Part shown: one piece after another, positions 34,570 through 47,739 of the stretch | Numbering within the stretch: position 1 is the first letter of the stretch | Layout of the letters: every line of letters starts with the position of its first letter | From: Epiperipatus broadwayi | Lineage: Eukaryota; Onychophora; Udeonychophora; Euonychophora; Peripatidae | DNA: 64,000 nt | Direction: 5' to 3' | Assembly: GCA_028023455.1 (NCBI GenBank) | Contig: JAQFVV010012423.1 | Location: forward strand, 8,166,269 to 8,230,268 | Notes under the pieces: model-generated | What the model saw: only the letters and a program-made list of their open reading frames with translations | The model's database searches: none | What the model was told of the DNA's origin: nothing | Translations under genes and position numbers: made by a program

Positions 34570-35340
34570 TATCTTTTTTATATATTTATTTTTTTTGCTT
34601 CACAAAATTTAATCCTCATTTCTTTATCCATATTTCCATAAGTCTTTAAAAGCATCTTCTTTATTTTTGCATACAAAAAAGTATTTACATAAACAAAAGA
34701 TCTGATAATATAAAGTCTTTTATTATTCCCCAATACTATCTTTACATTCCTTCCAACTTCACTTTTCTTAAATATAATAAAGTTCAACAATTTCAAAATC
34801 TAATTGAATCACCATATTCTAATTGATAAATATAATAGTTATTTTTATGCATTCTACTAATCAGGTCCACTAATGCACAGTTCTTTCCATATTTTTTTTT
34901 TATTTTTAAAAAACTTGTTCATAATTTATTTCTATTTATTCTATCACAAAACGTCTCTAGATGTTCTAAATCTATATGTAAGCATTTATCTTTTTACCCA
35001 TATCTATTTGTTGTGTGGTCATAAATAAGCTATTCCATCTCTGAATCTCTTCCACTATATTATTTTTCATTCACTTAGCTACTTTCCCAACCAACCATTA
35101 TACAGATAAATACTTTAGATATTAATGCCATTACATTAGAAAATCTATAATTAATTAATCTTCATGGTTCTTACTCTTTCCTCTAAATAATAACATCACT
35201 ACTATATTATTCCAACTATATGGAACTCCTGTCTTCTGTAGTAAGATATTTTATAACATGTTTACAATTTTACTTTTGTTCCATCTTCCAAATTCATTAA
35301 CATCTGCACATATCACCACATCCCAAGACACTCTGTTAGG
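34570..35340 (-). pseudogene. LINE reverse-transcriptase remnant
   Basis: The minus strand around 35320-35150 reads PNRVSWDVV, then LQKTGVPYSWNNIVVMLLFRG and KSKNHED. This matches the RT entry block of LINE ORF2 (TG-x-x-P-x-x-W-(K/R)-x-x-x-(I/V)-x-x-(L/I)-(F/Y)-K-G-K-G-(D/N)-x-x-x-x-x-N-Y-R-P-(I/L)-(S/T)). The following sequence (KVFICIM, RWNSLFMTTQQ) drifts with many stops down to about 34570. A Lys/Glu-rich coiled-coil frame at 36042-35854 lies upstream on the same strand and could belong to the same old element, but nothing ties it securely. It is distinct from the plus-strand LINE end at 21.5 kb. Confidence 0.6.
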
Positions 35341-36049
35341 TTTGTACAGACATATATACTTGATCAAAATAAAATAAATTTAAGAAGCTAAATTCTATTA
35401 ATAAAGCCAATTTTTCTAAATACTAACTTTCGATTTGTTGAGACCTTTTGTATTATTTGTGGAAACTCTATCAAAAGGATCTAGGATTCCTTACCTCCAA
35501 TCATTGCTTGCCTCAAGAATTCTCTTTGACCTTGACTGCTACTCTAAAATTTTATGAAGTATGGCTTAATACTCACATTTAAATTAAAATAAAAAAATTA
35601 CAATTACCGAATTGTTTCCATATTAATAAATAATTTTTATTTACAAATATCTCATTATGACATTTACAATTAAATCATTGGATCTTATCATGTAATTTTA
35701 TTGGAGAAGCAAATCAGACTAGATAATTTGCTTTAAATCCACAAATGACTTTACTACTACACCTTTCCTCAAATGTTTTTGATTAGGGATTTATTTATAT
35801 TGTGCCCAAATTCTTCCAATTCTGAATCATATGCATTAAATTTATCACCGATTTCATTTTTTCAGTTCTCTAAAATCTTCCTTTAATTCTATTTTCTGCT
35901 CACCTAGTCTTTTATTAATACCTTCCATTTTCTTCTTATTTAGTTCTTGACATTTTTCATCAAAATCTATTTTCCGCTCTTTAAAATTTTTTTTATTAAA
36001 ATCTATTCTTAATTCATATAACTCACTGAGAATCATTTTCATGATATAT

Positions 36050-38445
36050 GAACTTGCAGTTCAAGAACCTACTTCTTTAGTACCAATTTCCATGATAATA
36101 AATACATATGTGGTTAAATTTATCTCTTTATCTTAAAAAATACAAAGTATATGTTTAATAAATAAGTGTTTTACTACTAACATCTATCTCAAAACAAGTT
36201 ATGTTACTAATGGCCTAAAAAGAGAATATATTGATTGAAAAGTTTAAAATTTTATATTTCACCTGTTCTACTAGCTGTACATTTCTAATCAATTTAGTAA
36301 TGTTTTCTATACAGATGGATAGTGTGATTTATTTATCTCAAGTGGTGGTGGTCATTAATTTGACCCATGCAGCAGAATGCCAAACTGTACTGGTATGGTA
36401 GTACCCTGGAGCGTCAGATGTGTTCTAGCTATTAGTTGGTAAAAGCACAAAGTTAGTTTAATAATAAAATCAGCACCAAAACTACATAGGGTGCCATCCA
36501 AACTATACCTGTATGGTAGTGCAGCTAATATAATAAATTGACTGCAAGGCAGAGACTCTATTGAAATAAAGTTAATAGATTAAACAAATATGGAAGTAAC
36601 TTAAAAGCAAATAAAGGATCTTGTAAATCTTATCCTATTTCTCCTCTTCCTACTTATGCATATTTAAAAATGAGTTACTTAATGATATGTGCTAGCTCTA
36701 AGAAATATAGACAATGAATTACTATAGTAAACAACTTATATTTTTAACTATTATTTACAGTAATTCTTGATTGATAGGATATGCACTCTTTAGCTCAATC
36801 ACATACATATAAGTAATAATAATCTTAGTATATTTATAAATCATCAAATGAATTATGAATATGTATGTAAATTATAATAAAAAACAGCTTCTTAAAGTTA
36901 TATTAATGTTGATTATGGAAACTCATAGTGATGTGAGACAACACACATTTTTATAATTAAGAGTAAAAATATATACCTGTGCATGTGTAATTACACTTTA
37001 ACAAAATTATAAATGAGTGTTCAACTTATTTTAACTTTAATTGATCTAATGCGTTCAAGAACGTTTAAATAAGTTGTTAAGATTTCCATAAATCAAAGTA
37101 GCTATAGATTTGACTAATACTAGTTATTTTCTCTCGATTATACTTATTCGAATATAACTAAACTTAAAATACAATAACTAACAAATATAATTATAGTAAT
37201 ACCAATTATCAAATACGATTTATAAATTTGTGGTCCATATAAATTGCTTAATAATGAAGTGTTCATGATATTACCATAATGATTCAAATAATCCATATCA
37301 ATAGTACATGACAATATGATATATTGTGGTGAGATTCATGGTAGTCAACTAGTATAGATTCTATTATTTGTGTCAAAATTAACGTTCATTTATCATCCAT
37401 GTAAATAATCATTAGATAGTGGACTAGTTGTAATTGAATTGAATTGGACTACAAGTATAAACATAAGTATCTGTATGATTATTATTTTTTATTTATTTAT
37501 ATATTATTCAGTATTTAATAATAAGAGATTAGAGATGACTCATTGGTATTATGCTGTGTTGAATTGAATCAATCGGTTCTTATGAATATATATATATATA
37601 GCACATCCGTTAATTTCCTGTTAATGTTAAAAAAAATATCGATATTTGGTAAGAACTGTTTAGTTATATCTGATGAAATCATATATATATATATTTGCAA
37701 ATATTATAGTGAAATAAATTTATTTTAAACCACAGGTTTTAAAATAATTCCCTATTGTCAGGCCATTAGTTTGGTTTCTTAAGCTTCCATCAAGTAGAGT
37801 TTCTTTATGTGGACTTTTATAATTATGCACATTGCTATTTCCTAGAATACACTAAAGATCGATAAAGTCTGCTTTCTTTTACTATCAAAAGAAAATTTAT
37901 TACTTTAAATAATATCTTATTGATAATCGTTTGTTAACTATTTATATCTCTATTTTGTCGTTTAATAATGATATATCATTTGTTGTTAGGGCTGTGCACA
38001 ACCTCACGATCGTCTCTATAAAATTATTATTAAGCAATTTCTTATTGTTAAACGTTATTTACACTTATATATAACAGATTTATAATATAACTGAGGTCAT
38101 TAATAAATGTATAAGATGAATAGATTTATGAGTATGCCTAGGAATATATGTGTATGTAGATGATGGTGATAGGTTTCTGATTAAAATAATGAGATATTTT
38201 TAATGTATATATAAAAATATGGACAGTATCTGATACTATTTTGTTTTTGGAGATGTTTACCCATAGGGTACAATATATATATATATAAATGAACATCCTT
38301 TAATTCACACACAATTTCATTATTACTTGAGGCAAAACTGTTCTTCATTGTTATTTCATTGAAATGTTGGCAATTTAAACAAAAAAAATAATGTATATAA
38401 ATATTTTTAATAACAAACACTTTTATTTATTACTAAGAATTGTAA
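36050..38445. other. Intronic AT-rich stretch, nothing assignable
   Basis: No gene or TE protein signal. At 36380-36540 two similar phrases, AACTGTACTGGTATGGTAGT and CTATACCTGTATGGTAGTGC, about 115 bp apart, suggest a small degenerate direct repeat. Several (AT)n tracts occur around 37570-37700 and 38270. Confidence 0.4.
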
Positions 38446-38448
38446 AAG

Positions 38449-38632
38449 TAACTGTTTCTTCAATTACAACTGGGAGTTTTATATTTAATTTAAATAAAAG
38501 CATGGAGAGTCCAGAAATTAATTAATTCAATCCCTATTTTTTTTATAAGGGATTGAATTAATTAATTTCTGGACCCAAACTTATTTTAAGTTCAATATAA
38601 AACCCCCAATTGTGATTGAAGAAACAATTATT
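38449..38632. repeat. Hairpin repeat, about 87-bp arms
   Basis: Left-arm words TGTTTCTTCAATTACAACTG, GGGAGTTTTATATTTAA and AGTCCAGAAATTAATTAATT at 38453-38527 are mirrored at 38548-38625 (AATTAATTAATTTCTGGACC, AATATAAAACCCCCAATTGT, ATTGAAGAAACA). The central spacer is only about 10 nt (ATTTTTTTTA). Identity is highest near the centre (26 bp almost exact) and falls outward. Confidence 0.88.
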
Positions 38633-39090
38633 TTTAATAGTTTTTAATACCAGTAAATACAAGCATTTGTTATAAAAAGATTATGTATATTATTTTACAT
38701 TTTTTAGCAATCAGATATTTTTCAATTATTTCAGAAGTAAGATTAATATTTGAAAATAAAACCCCACATATTAAAGACTGTTTTTAGTGTATTTTTGTTT
38801 ATTTGGAAAATGGTTTTTAAAAAATATACTTTTAAAATCAAAAGAAAAAATGTTATTTATCCTTTAATGTCTAATGTTTGCAAAATATGAAAATAAACTT
38901 TTAAATGCATTTCTTATCTATAATAATGGCAATTGGCATCATTGGACAAATTTATCTATTGCAAAAATTAATAGAATGAAATATTAAATATTTAAATTCT
39001 GTCTTATTAAAACAAAAGTAAATTTAGGTTTAGTTATTGTAAAAAAAAAACAATGTTAAAAGTAAACATTTAATTTATTATTAATTTTTT

Positions 39091-40098
39091 TAAACCACTA
39101 AACATCACATGATCACTATTTCTTATGCTTGCTCATAACTGTTATTAAACCAGGCAAAAGTCTCCATACGGTAATGCTGCCATTCAGTGCAAGCCAGATC
39201 AATCAATGGATGCCAGAAGGCTTGTGCATAAAATACCTATCTAGTGACTACTCATCCAATATCCCCAGACTAGTTTCTAACTTATGGGTTTCATCAGTAA
39301 GGAGCCTCGGATCTGAAAGCACTGCACCTAGATCTTAGGATCTAATGCAACCCTTCAGCAGCCACTTTTTATCTCTACTTAACTCACAAAACTATGAGAA
39401 TAAAATTAAAAACACAATAATATTTTCAATCCAAGCTCATCAGCATATATACATTTTGGTGTCTTTGGTTCTTTAATAACCATAGCCACCACTATCCTAT
39501 TAGGCAGGATTGGTATTAAACCACTAAATACCACATGATCACAAATTTCTTATGTTTGCTCATAACTGTTATTAAAACAGGTAAAACTTTCCATACAGCT
39601 CTGGCTTGCACTGGATGCCACTACTGTATGGAGAGTTTTGCCTGTTTTAATAACAGTTATGAGAAAGAATAAGAAATGGTGATCATGGGATGTTTAATGG
39701 TTTAATACCAATCCTGCCTTATAGGATAGTGGAGGCTATGGTTATTAAAGAATCAAAACACCAAAATGTATGGATACTGAACTGAGTTCAAACCCATATG
39801 ACTATATAAACTATTGAGCTTAGATAGAAAATATTGGGTTTTCAATTTCTCATAGTTTTGTAGTTAAGTAGAGATAAGATGTGGCTGCTGGAGGGTTGCT
39901 TTAGATTCTAAGATCTAGGTGCAGTGCTCTCAGATCCAAGGCTCCTCACTGATGAAGGCCACAAGTCAGAAACTAGACTGGGGATATTGGGTGAGTAGGC
40001 ACTAGATAGGAATTTTATGCATAAGCCTTCTGGCATCCATTGATTGCTCTGGCTTGCACTGGATAGCACTACTGTATGGAGAGTTTTGCCAGTTTTAA
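39091..40098. repeat. Large foldback element, about 1 kb, arms about 430-500 bp
   Basis: The left arm starts AAACCACTAAACATCACATG at 39092 and contains GATCAATCAATGGATGCCAG, CTCATCCAATATCCCCAGAC, GCACTGCACCTAGATCTTAG and AACCATAGCCACCACTATCC. The right arm has all of these mirrored in reverse order from about 39690 to 40098, ending GTATGGAGAGTTTTGCCAGT. A second, inner hairpin is centred near 39612 and repeats the outer end (AAACCACTAAATACCACATG at about 39520). The right end is truncated relative to the left. Flanking direct repeats were not seen. Confidence 0.88.
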
Positions 40099-40890
40099 AT
40101 TTTTTACAAATAATTTCTTTACTATTGTTAAAAGGTTATTATTGCTAAGCCAGTAGAAACTGCTCCCACTTTGCTATAGCAAACTTTTTAAGAAATGTAT
40201 TTTTTAAAAATATATTAAAAAAAAAATCTTGTAGTGACATAAGATTTGGGTTTAAAATAAGTATTTTATAAAAATATTGCATATATAACCTTTAATTTGT
40301 AAAAAAATTACTGAAAATTACAATTTTTTTATCAATATAAATTATTCTGTTATTTGGCTCCATGCTAAAACACTACACCAATCAGAAATTGTCACTCCCC
40401 TCATGGCATTGCTATGCAAATTGGTTACTGTTCTTGTCTAAAAGGTTCTTATAACGCTGACATCTTCAGATTTTTTCAATTAATAATTTTGAAATTGTAA
40501 TTGTGGTAAAAACTGTGTATGATAATGTAAGATTATATTTAGACTTAAAACAATGTAGATATAGTGATTCCAATACCATCATAATGCCCCAAAACACATC
40601 TGCACTAGATTGCTGTTGCCCAGGAAAATCTGGTTAAGATTTATTTTTTATTTCAGTTTTAAAAGGTTGCTAAGAATCTTTTTAGTGTAAGTTTTTTTAA
40701 ATATATATATATATGTACCATATTTTTGCATGAATCACTAAAAACTTATTGAATTTATATCAATGTATTTGAAATTTGATAGGAATATATATAAAATTTA
40801 ATCCATCAACACAGTAAAGAAAATAGGAAACTTATCTAAAATATTTTGTTTTATTGCATTGTCAGTGAATTCTATTGAATATAAATATAT

Positions 40891-41850
40891 GGTACTTACA
40901 TATTAGACCTGCAGCACCTTTTCACATTCATATCAATCTGCTGACAACTTTCTAATCTTTTGATCTGACCAAATTAATGTGACCACTTAGATCTTCTACA
41001 AACTTAAAATGATAAATTTGTCAAAATGGATAATATGTACATGATATTTTAACAAGATTTACAAAGTTATTGGCAGCCTGAGAACATATGTGAAATGACA
41101 CTACAGGTCTAATATGTGCTGCAGGTCTAATACTAAAACAATTACTAAATTATAAGAATACTCTAAAATATTACCAAAATATCCTAAAATATACACATAT
41201 GATACTTACCAGGTAATATATAAAAATATGATGTGGAATATTAATTTCTAACAATACTAAAAATATGAATTTCACCAAAAAATTTGCTCTTAAAAAGTAC
41301 ATTTTGAACAACAGTAAAAATATTGATTTGCCATACAAAAATATGTAAAATATGATAAGCCAATTATGTAATTCCCAAAAGTTACTTTAAATTCAGATAA
41401 AACAATCATTAAATTACAAAAATAGTCTAAAATATTATCAAAAAACTGTAAAATATACACATATGGTACTTATCATGCAATATATAACAGGAATTGTCAT
41501 GATGAAACAATTTTTCTGTTCTATTTTATTTTAAGTATATCAACTATTTTGGTTCAAAATGGAGACTTAAACTAACCCCCCCTCCCCAAATGCACATTTA
41601 CTTAACATATGATAATGCATTTTTAACAATACTAAAAATATGACTCTGATACAAAAATATATGATATGATGCATATTATTAATTTTTAACAATACTAAAA
41701 ATATTAATTTTACCAAAATTATCGATTTTTAAAAATACATTTTTAACAACAGTAAAAATATTGATTTGACATACAAAAATATGTAAAATATGATAAGCCA
41801 ATCATGCAATTCTCATTACTAATTTACAAAAATAGTTCTAAAATGTCAAA
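40891..41850. mobile_element. GGTACT-family TIR element, copy 1 (right end not found)
   Basis: The left end GGTACTTACATATTAGACCT at 40891-40910, then GCAGCACCTTTTCACATTC, is the same TIR as copies 2 and 3. Inverted internal copies of the TIR core lie at about 41102-41115 and 41116-41132 (GTGCTGCAGGTCTAATA), so the left end can fold into a hairpin of about 240 bp. It is followed by an AT-rich array at 41137-41815 with a period near 420 bp: the phrase AACAACAGTAAAAATATTGA then TACAAAAATATGTAAAATAT recurs, as does ACACATATGNTACTTA. A solo LTR starts at 41858 and probably interrupts the element, hiding its right end. Confidence 0.7.
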
Positions 41851-41857
41851 AAACCAT

Positions 41858-42840
41858 TGTAATGAGCCCGTCTTTTTCAAGAGAGAGAGGGGAGCACATC
41901 TTGCTATGATCAGACCTAGGATCTTCTGGTAGGATGCTGTTGATAGCACAATGAAATACATAACTTATGATTGTATCTACCTCCAATGGGCTAGCTCTAT
42001 ATTTACTTGTTAAATATAGATACAATTTGGGTTAGTTTATCCAGATCTATCCCCCTTTCTTGCACCATTATGCCTCAGTATTCAAACTCAGGGAGTTTGA
42101 CTTTCTTCAGGTATAAAATTATGCAAGTGAATGACTATTGCATCTCTATATAGATGATGATCGATTATCATACTCTCCAAATACCTTACAACATCACTAC
42201 ATATAGAGTAAGGTGTGTGAATGCATATATTCCAAATTACATATCAATTAGACTGAGAGCATGTCTATTATAATGATAATGATAATAATGATAATGAGCT
42301 AGAGGCAAGATTAAAGTGAACAAACTTTATAACATTTATTGAATAACAAAAAAATTAAAATGATCTAACAATAATAAACTGTATAATTATTTTGTCAAGG
42401 ATGGCTTTCTACCATATTGTTAATGAAAAATAGTTAAGATCCCAATCCCTGTCCCAACAATAGAAATTCATATATTGATATTAATTATTTGCAAAAATAA
42501 TAAATAAAAAATATATACAATTTTAAATGACAGCAAAGCTAACTGGCTAAATCGACCTTATTTACAGACACATTTAAATAATCATCACCATCCAGTTCAC
42601 ATTGATGGTTATCATTCTTCTTGGGGATCCTTCCCCTATCCATGGATGGCTCTAATGTTGATAGGAAAGAGTATCCATACTAGAATATTAATCACCCACA
42701 CTGAAAAAATAATGTATAATGATTATTAGCCAACAATAAATAGCTAACACAAATTCTGTCCTATAGATAGTGCATGTGTTTAATATGAAATAATATCAAA
42801 ATCTTGCTTTTATCTCATATTATGATGGTCAATGTCAAGT
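41858..42840 (-). repeat. Solo LTR of a gypsy-type element (minus sense)
   Basis: Begins TGTAATGAGCCC at 41858 and shares ordered blocks with the 57.8-kb LTR and, inverted, with the 47.7-48.5 kb copy: CTATGATCAGACC, GATACAATTTGGGTTAGTTT, CAGTATTCAAACTCAGGGAG, AGGATGGCTTTCTACCATAT, TCTTCTTGGGGATCCTTCCC and CACACTGAAAAAATAATG. No primer-binding site or gag adjoins it, so it is read as a recombined solo LTR. The outer end is uncertain because similarity fades beyond about 42840. Confidence 0.7.
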
Positions 42841-44828
42841 TGAAAGAAAGGGGAATTGATCTAAATTTTATTCAGAAACAACAAAAAGAAAAAAATACTT
42901 AGCTAAACTCAATCACTCCTCCCTTCTTACACTTATACTTAATTCTTCCAAAGTATAAACATCTATCCTTCCAAGTGTGGGGACAAAAAAGAATAAAAGA
43001 AAAATATAAAAATAATACATAAAATTTAAAATTTCCATTGAATTGTGTTGATAAAAGTTCAATAAGTATGGTGACAATGCCCTTCATATTTACAGTCTAT
43101 TATTTTTAAGATAGATCTCCTTGGGTAAAACACTATTCACTCACTGGACATGTGGGTAATTACACTTAAAATGATAACACAGCCATACTCTCCCAATGAT
43201 CACTTTTGATTTATCAGTAAGCATTTTGTAAAAGACAATAGATGTTTCTTCAGGCTTTGTAAAAGTAGGCAAATGATGTTACCATGCTTCCATGGCCCTA
43301 GTAATGGCTTCCCCCTATGGCATTGGTACTTTAGCCAGAATACATCATATAGAAATCTATGTTAGGAATAAATTTTATTTAATTATAATTTGGCATTCAA
43401 TAGTTATATGTATATCTGAAATTACTTTATAATTCTCTTTAGTTGTTAGTGATATTTTGTTCTTTTGTCATCATGTGTTAACTTGGAATAATTTATTTGT
43501 ATCTCTAAATTTCACAGGTTTATTTATTCTAAATCAATTCACTTGTCGATCTTACTTTCTCTTTAATTTACACTATTTAAGATTTTCCTTAAATGCTTTC
43601 AAAAGGATTAAAATTGTTTTTAATCAAGATAAAAAGATAAAACCAGTTGTTAATTTAGTGTTTTTGCCTTCCAGATGACTAATATAAAAAGAGTTGATAA
43701 AAAGAATAGAGTTAGGCTAGTAATTTTTTGAGAAGTAGTTGGCAGTAATTATAGCTAGCCAGAAGAGTTTTCAAGCAGAGTAGTCCAGATCAGGATAGGA
43801 AACTACAATGAAGATATAAGACTGCAAGAAAGGCAAGTCTTAAAGCTACTCTATAGTTCACAATGATGGAGTTTGAGTTCATATGGAGAAAAGAGTCAAC
43901 TTCAAGTGTTTCATAGCTACAAATGTGCTCTAGAAGACAGTTTTCTTGCTTGAAATATATTCAATTCTGGACAGAAGGGGTATCACTGCAGTTATATGAA
44001 TTATAACTTCCTGATATGATTATAACCCAATCTCATTAAGACCAACAAGCTCACCAAAAGAATTCCTTAGCTTGATGAAGAATTAGTTATATATATACTA
44101 TTTCAGCTATAGGCAGAAAAGCATAGATAAACATACATACATGAAGCATAATTGATATTTTAAAACCTATATATTTAAATTTGGAAATTTTATAATCAAG
44201 AGCAACATGTGATAGTGGTATCTATATAGAGAGAATATTTTAAACTTCAAAAAAATCTTACATAACAAGTAAATAAGTTGGCTTAAATTTGAATTTTTAA
44301 AAAAAGCTAAGAGTAAAGAATTAATTCATGGATAATTCTATTTTTTAAAAAAAGAAATTTTTTTTAGATTAAAAAAAATATATACCTGCTATATTATTTT
44401 TAAAGATGTTTATAAATTTTAACCAACAGTGACTTGTTAAGGGAGAGACTGTTATAGGATAGTACTTTTTGTTTTTAAGGTAAAAGAAATATTTGAAATT
44501 TAAGTTTAAAGATCTTCTAATTAATCAATCAATCAAATCTTTGTTAGAGTAATCTGTCAAGACTGATTTTATTTTGTTTTTGGTATTGTTTTATTATCCA
44601 GTGTCGTCTGCTTGATGGCATTTGCTATTTATGCAGCCACTGCACAAAATTCAACAAAATAGACACAACTTTTTTTCTGCTGTAACTAACAGCTTGCTTT
44701 GTCTCACACAGTTTACCAATGTTAACACTTCACTACCATGCCATTTCAGGATGGGTAGATTTAAAGTTTTCAGAACTGTTGCAATCTGCATTCAAAAGTA
44801 ATTATGGTACAACTTGACTAAAGTACTA
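42841..44828. other. Intronic stretch, nothing assignable
   Basis: The frames at 42899-43087 and 43457-43678 have no motifs. A somewhat less AT-rich part at 43740-44090 carries no recognised repeat. Confidence 0.35.
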
Positions 44829-45580
44829 TTAACCTTTTAACCGCTAATTATATTATTGGTTGTATGAGGTAAAAATCAAATCTTTTAATTGGCCAACTCA
44901 CAAACTGAAGACAAAGCCTATTGTTAAAACATATTTGCCTATAATATTAAATTCCACTCAGATACGTTTATAAAAAGTATATTACTAATTTTTCAGGTTA
45001 TGAAGAGAACGAAAGTTCTTTCAAAAATAAATTGCTATTTATTTATTCTAAAATATTCAATCTCGGCAACATAAAAGCTATAATATAAACAAAAAGGTCG
45101 ACTTTTACGTTATAGAAAAGTAAATATTTCTTTTTATTAAATCTTTAATATTTTTACTAAAATCTTCAATATTTTTCGAAAATAATTGTTTTTTTAGTAT
45201 ATTTTTTAAAAAACTAGTTTAATTTCTGAAATTATATTTTTTTAATACTTAAAATTGCATTCGAAATGAAAATCTCAGCATTTTTCTTTATTTTCTTTGA
45301 TCAGGCGGTTTCTTTGTTCTTTCCAGCCAATCAGAATGTCTTTTTCGGCTGAGAGCTCACTAACAACCAATTACAACCGATGTTCTTTCTTTGTTTAGGT
45401 TTAAATGCGTTTTTTTTTATTTTTTACTTGTAAAATAATTCGGAAGAGGGCACCATCTTACAGAACTTTTAAAAACCTATTCAAAACCTATCAAACAAAT
45501 TTTTTAGCATAAGAACTGGCAGAGTTAGAGTGATGTCAGATGTCTACGAGGAGCTTCATAAGAGGCAGGGAAAGGGTTAA
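44829..45580. mobile_element. Candidate piggyBac-type MITE with TTAA target sites
   Basis: Both ends carry TTAA (44829-44832 and 45577-45580). The left end reads TTAACCTTTTAACCGC; the complement of the right end reads TTAACCCTTTCCCTGC. This is the CCCTTT-start and TTAA duplication typical of piggyBac elements. The 750-bp interior contains no coding frame and includes a GC-richer part at 45300-45580. The TIR match is short (about 13 of 16), so the call rests on the TTAA plus CCYTTT combination. Confidence 0.6.
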
Positions 45581-47735
45581 AGAGTAGTATTTATAAGCCC
45601 ATTACCTCACTCCCCAACACAACATGTAAGGTGTAAATAATTAAAAAAGGTTATAGGAAACCACAATTTCACTATTTTCCTGAAAAAAGTCACAGTTTGC
45701 GAGAACACCTATGAGAATTAAAATGTCAAACTGTAAAATTTTCTTGGTAGTTATATAGAGACAATAAAAAATTGTAAAAATGAATACATTTTTTATTAAA
45801 CTTCCAAAAAAAAACAATAGCAAATTGAGTTGGAAATTATTAATCATTATTAATAACTGTGCCATTAATATACATACCTTAGACACATATTATTTCAAAT
45901 ATAGCTATTTAAAACAATAAATAAATATTAATTTTCCTTTTTCAAAAATGACAACAAAAAAGTAAAATACAGTTCAGTAATTAAAACATTATCAATTCTT
46001 CCACCATGATGTAGTTAGTTATCTCTCAAGCAATTATAGTAGACTTTTTAAAGTGGATACAAATCTTACACACTAGTTAAGTATTACAATTTTATTAAGG
46101 CTATAAAATTTTTATCCTGTAAGGATAGGGGAGTTGTAAAGGTAGCTTACAATCCATGTCTAACCTACCCTTATATGTCCACAGTAGTAGATTAAACCCA
46201 TAAAGAAAAGACAAGCTAAAATAATAGATTAAATACATATTTGTTTAATGAAAACATACATATAAATACCCACACACTTGAAGTTTATTTTAATAAGTAC
46301 TAGAATAAAATAATGTTGAAATGAAGTAAATGCTCCTTTTTAAAAGAAAAAAGCTTAATCCTAGAAACCTCTTATAATGACATGTTTGTCAATGTGTAGA
46401 TGTCATGATATTAGACTGTAATTTAGTCAATGTGGTTATGGCCTAAGGTTAAATCAATATCTATCTAAGCAGCCAAGTATTGGAAATGGGAATAGGATTT
46501 TACTACATAATTTTATTATATGATTCCATTATAAAACATCAACAACAACCATTAATCCACACAACAATAGATACCTATACAGTGATAGAAAAATAAATTA
46601 AAAATGTGAGTTTGCTGGACAAGGGATGTTAAGTCCCAGTATAAATACAAACTCAATCCATTTCCATTTTTTTTCATATTTATCAAGTGTTATAACAGCT
46701 GCAATGAACAAATAGCATAATATCAAATATTAAAAGAAGAAATATAGTGGATGATGTGTTTGAAGATATTATCTATTCTGTATAAGGTTTTAAAGTGCTG
46801 AAAATTAAAGCAAATTATCTTCAATAAGACAAAAATCAATGAACTTTAGCAATGTAATAAAAGAATTAAATTAATTTTATAGTGATAAAGACAAAAGACT
46901 CCATAATCAAACAAGATGAAAAAAGAATGTTGTATAAGCCAGCATATACTGATAAAGGATGAAATAAAACTTTCCTTTGCATAAAGTTATTCAATGCCAA
47001 TAGTAAGCTGAAAAAAATTTAGTCTCTTTTGGAAATTACCAAACAATGTGTATTGGCTAGATAAACATGCCATAGGACTGGGGTGCCATTTTAATTGCCA
47101 TAAAGCATGATGTAAGTCACCTGTATAAATAATGCCTAGAAATATGCTTAATCAGAAGTATTTGAATGGAACCTGAAAGAGAGTGACATCTGAAATGGAA
47201 ACAATCTTGTCCAAGCATTACCAGAGAGTCTGGTTAATGATGGAGGAGTTATCAGAATGGACTGTATCCATGAAAGACATTAATGTTTAAATTATAGACA
47301 CTAATTAGAAAGATTGGAACAAAATCAACATTATCATGTTATATATATATATATTACTTTGGAACAAAATCAAAATTATCATGTTATATATATATTTTAC
47401 TTTATACGTTTGTAAAATTCTACTTTTATTATTCTAACACTTGGAAGTTTTAGTGTGTTTACAATCGGGAAAGTTTATTCCATAAGAAGCAATGTAGTAT
47501 GGGGGGGGGGAGTTTATTGAGTTAGAAATTTTTTTGTTTTGTAAATAAAATTTAGGTTGATTCCCTCCATAGTGATATGACATTAGGTCATCATCATATG
47601 GTATGTAATGAGGTAAGAATTTTTGATGCTTTTTCATGCTATATGTTTACTTGTTGTGTTTTAACTAATAATTGTTACATTTAGTTATTCAGTATGAATG
47701 ATTAACATTCTTGTATGAAAGTCTTTTTCTATCCA
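45581..47735. other. Intronic stretch, nothing assignable
   Basis: The 81-codon minus frame at 45641-45886 is hydrophobic with no motif. A short duplication, GGAACAAAATCAAMATTATC with ATCATGTTATATATATAT, occurs at 47317 and 47360. A G-run at 47501-47510. No gene recognised. Confidence 0.35.
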
Positions 47736-47739
47736 CTTT

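Noticed and set aside
35854-36042. 62-codon Lys/Glu-rich minus frame as a separate coiled-coil gene
   Set aside because: Too short and low in complexity; more likely part of the adjacent LINE remnant or chance.
41137-41815. Possible CRISPR-like regular array
   Set aside because: Period of about 420 bp, degenerate, no short identical repeats with unique spacers, and the window is eukaryotic.
45641-45886. 81-codon hydrophobic minus frame, possible small membrane protein
   Set aside because: No start context, no homology recognised, composition explained by AT richness; sits in an intron.
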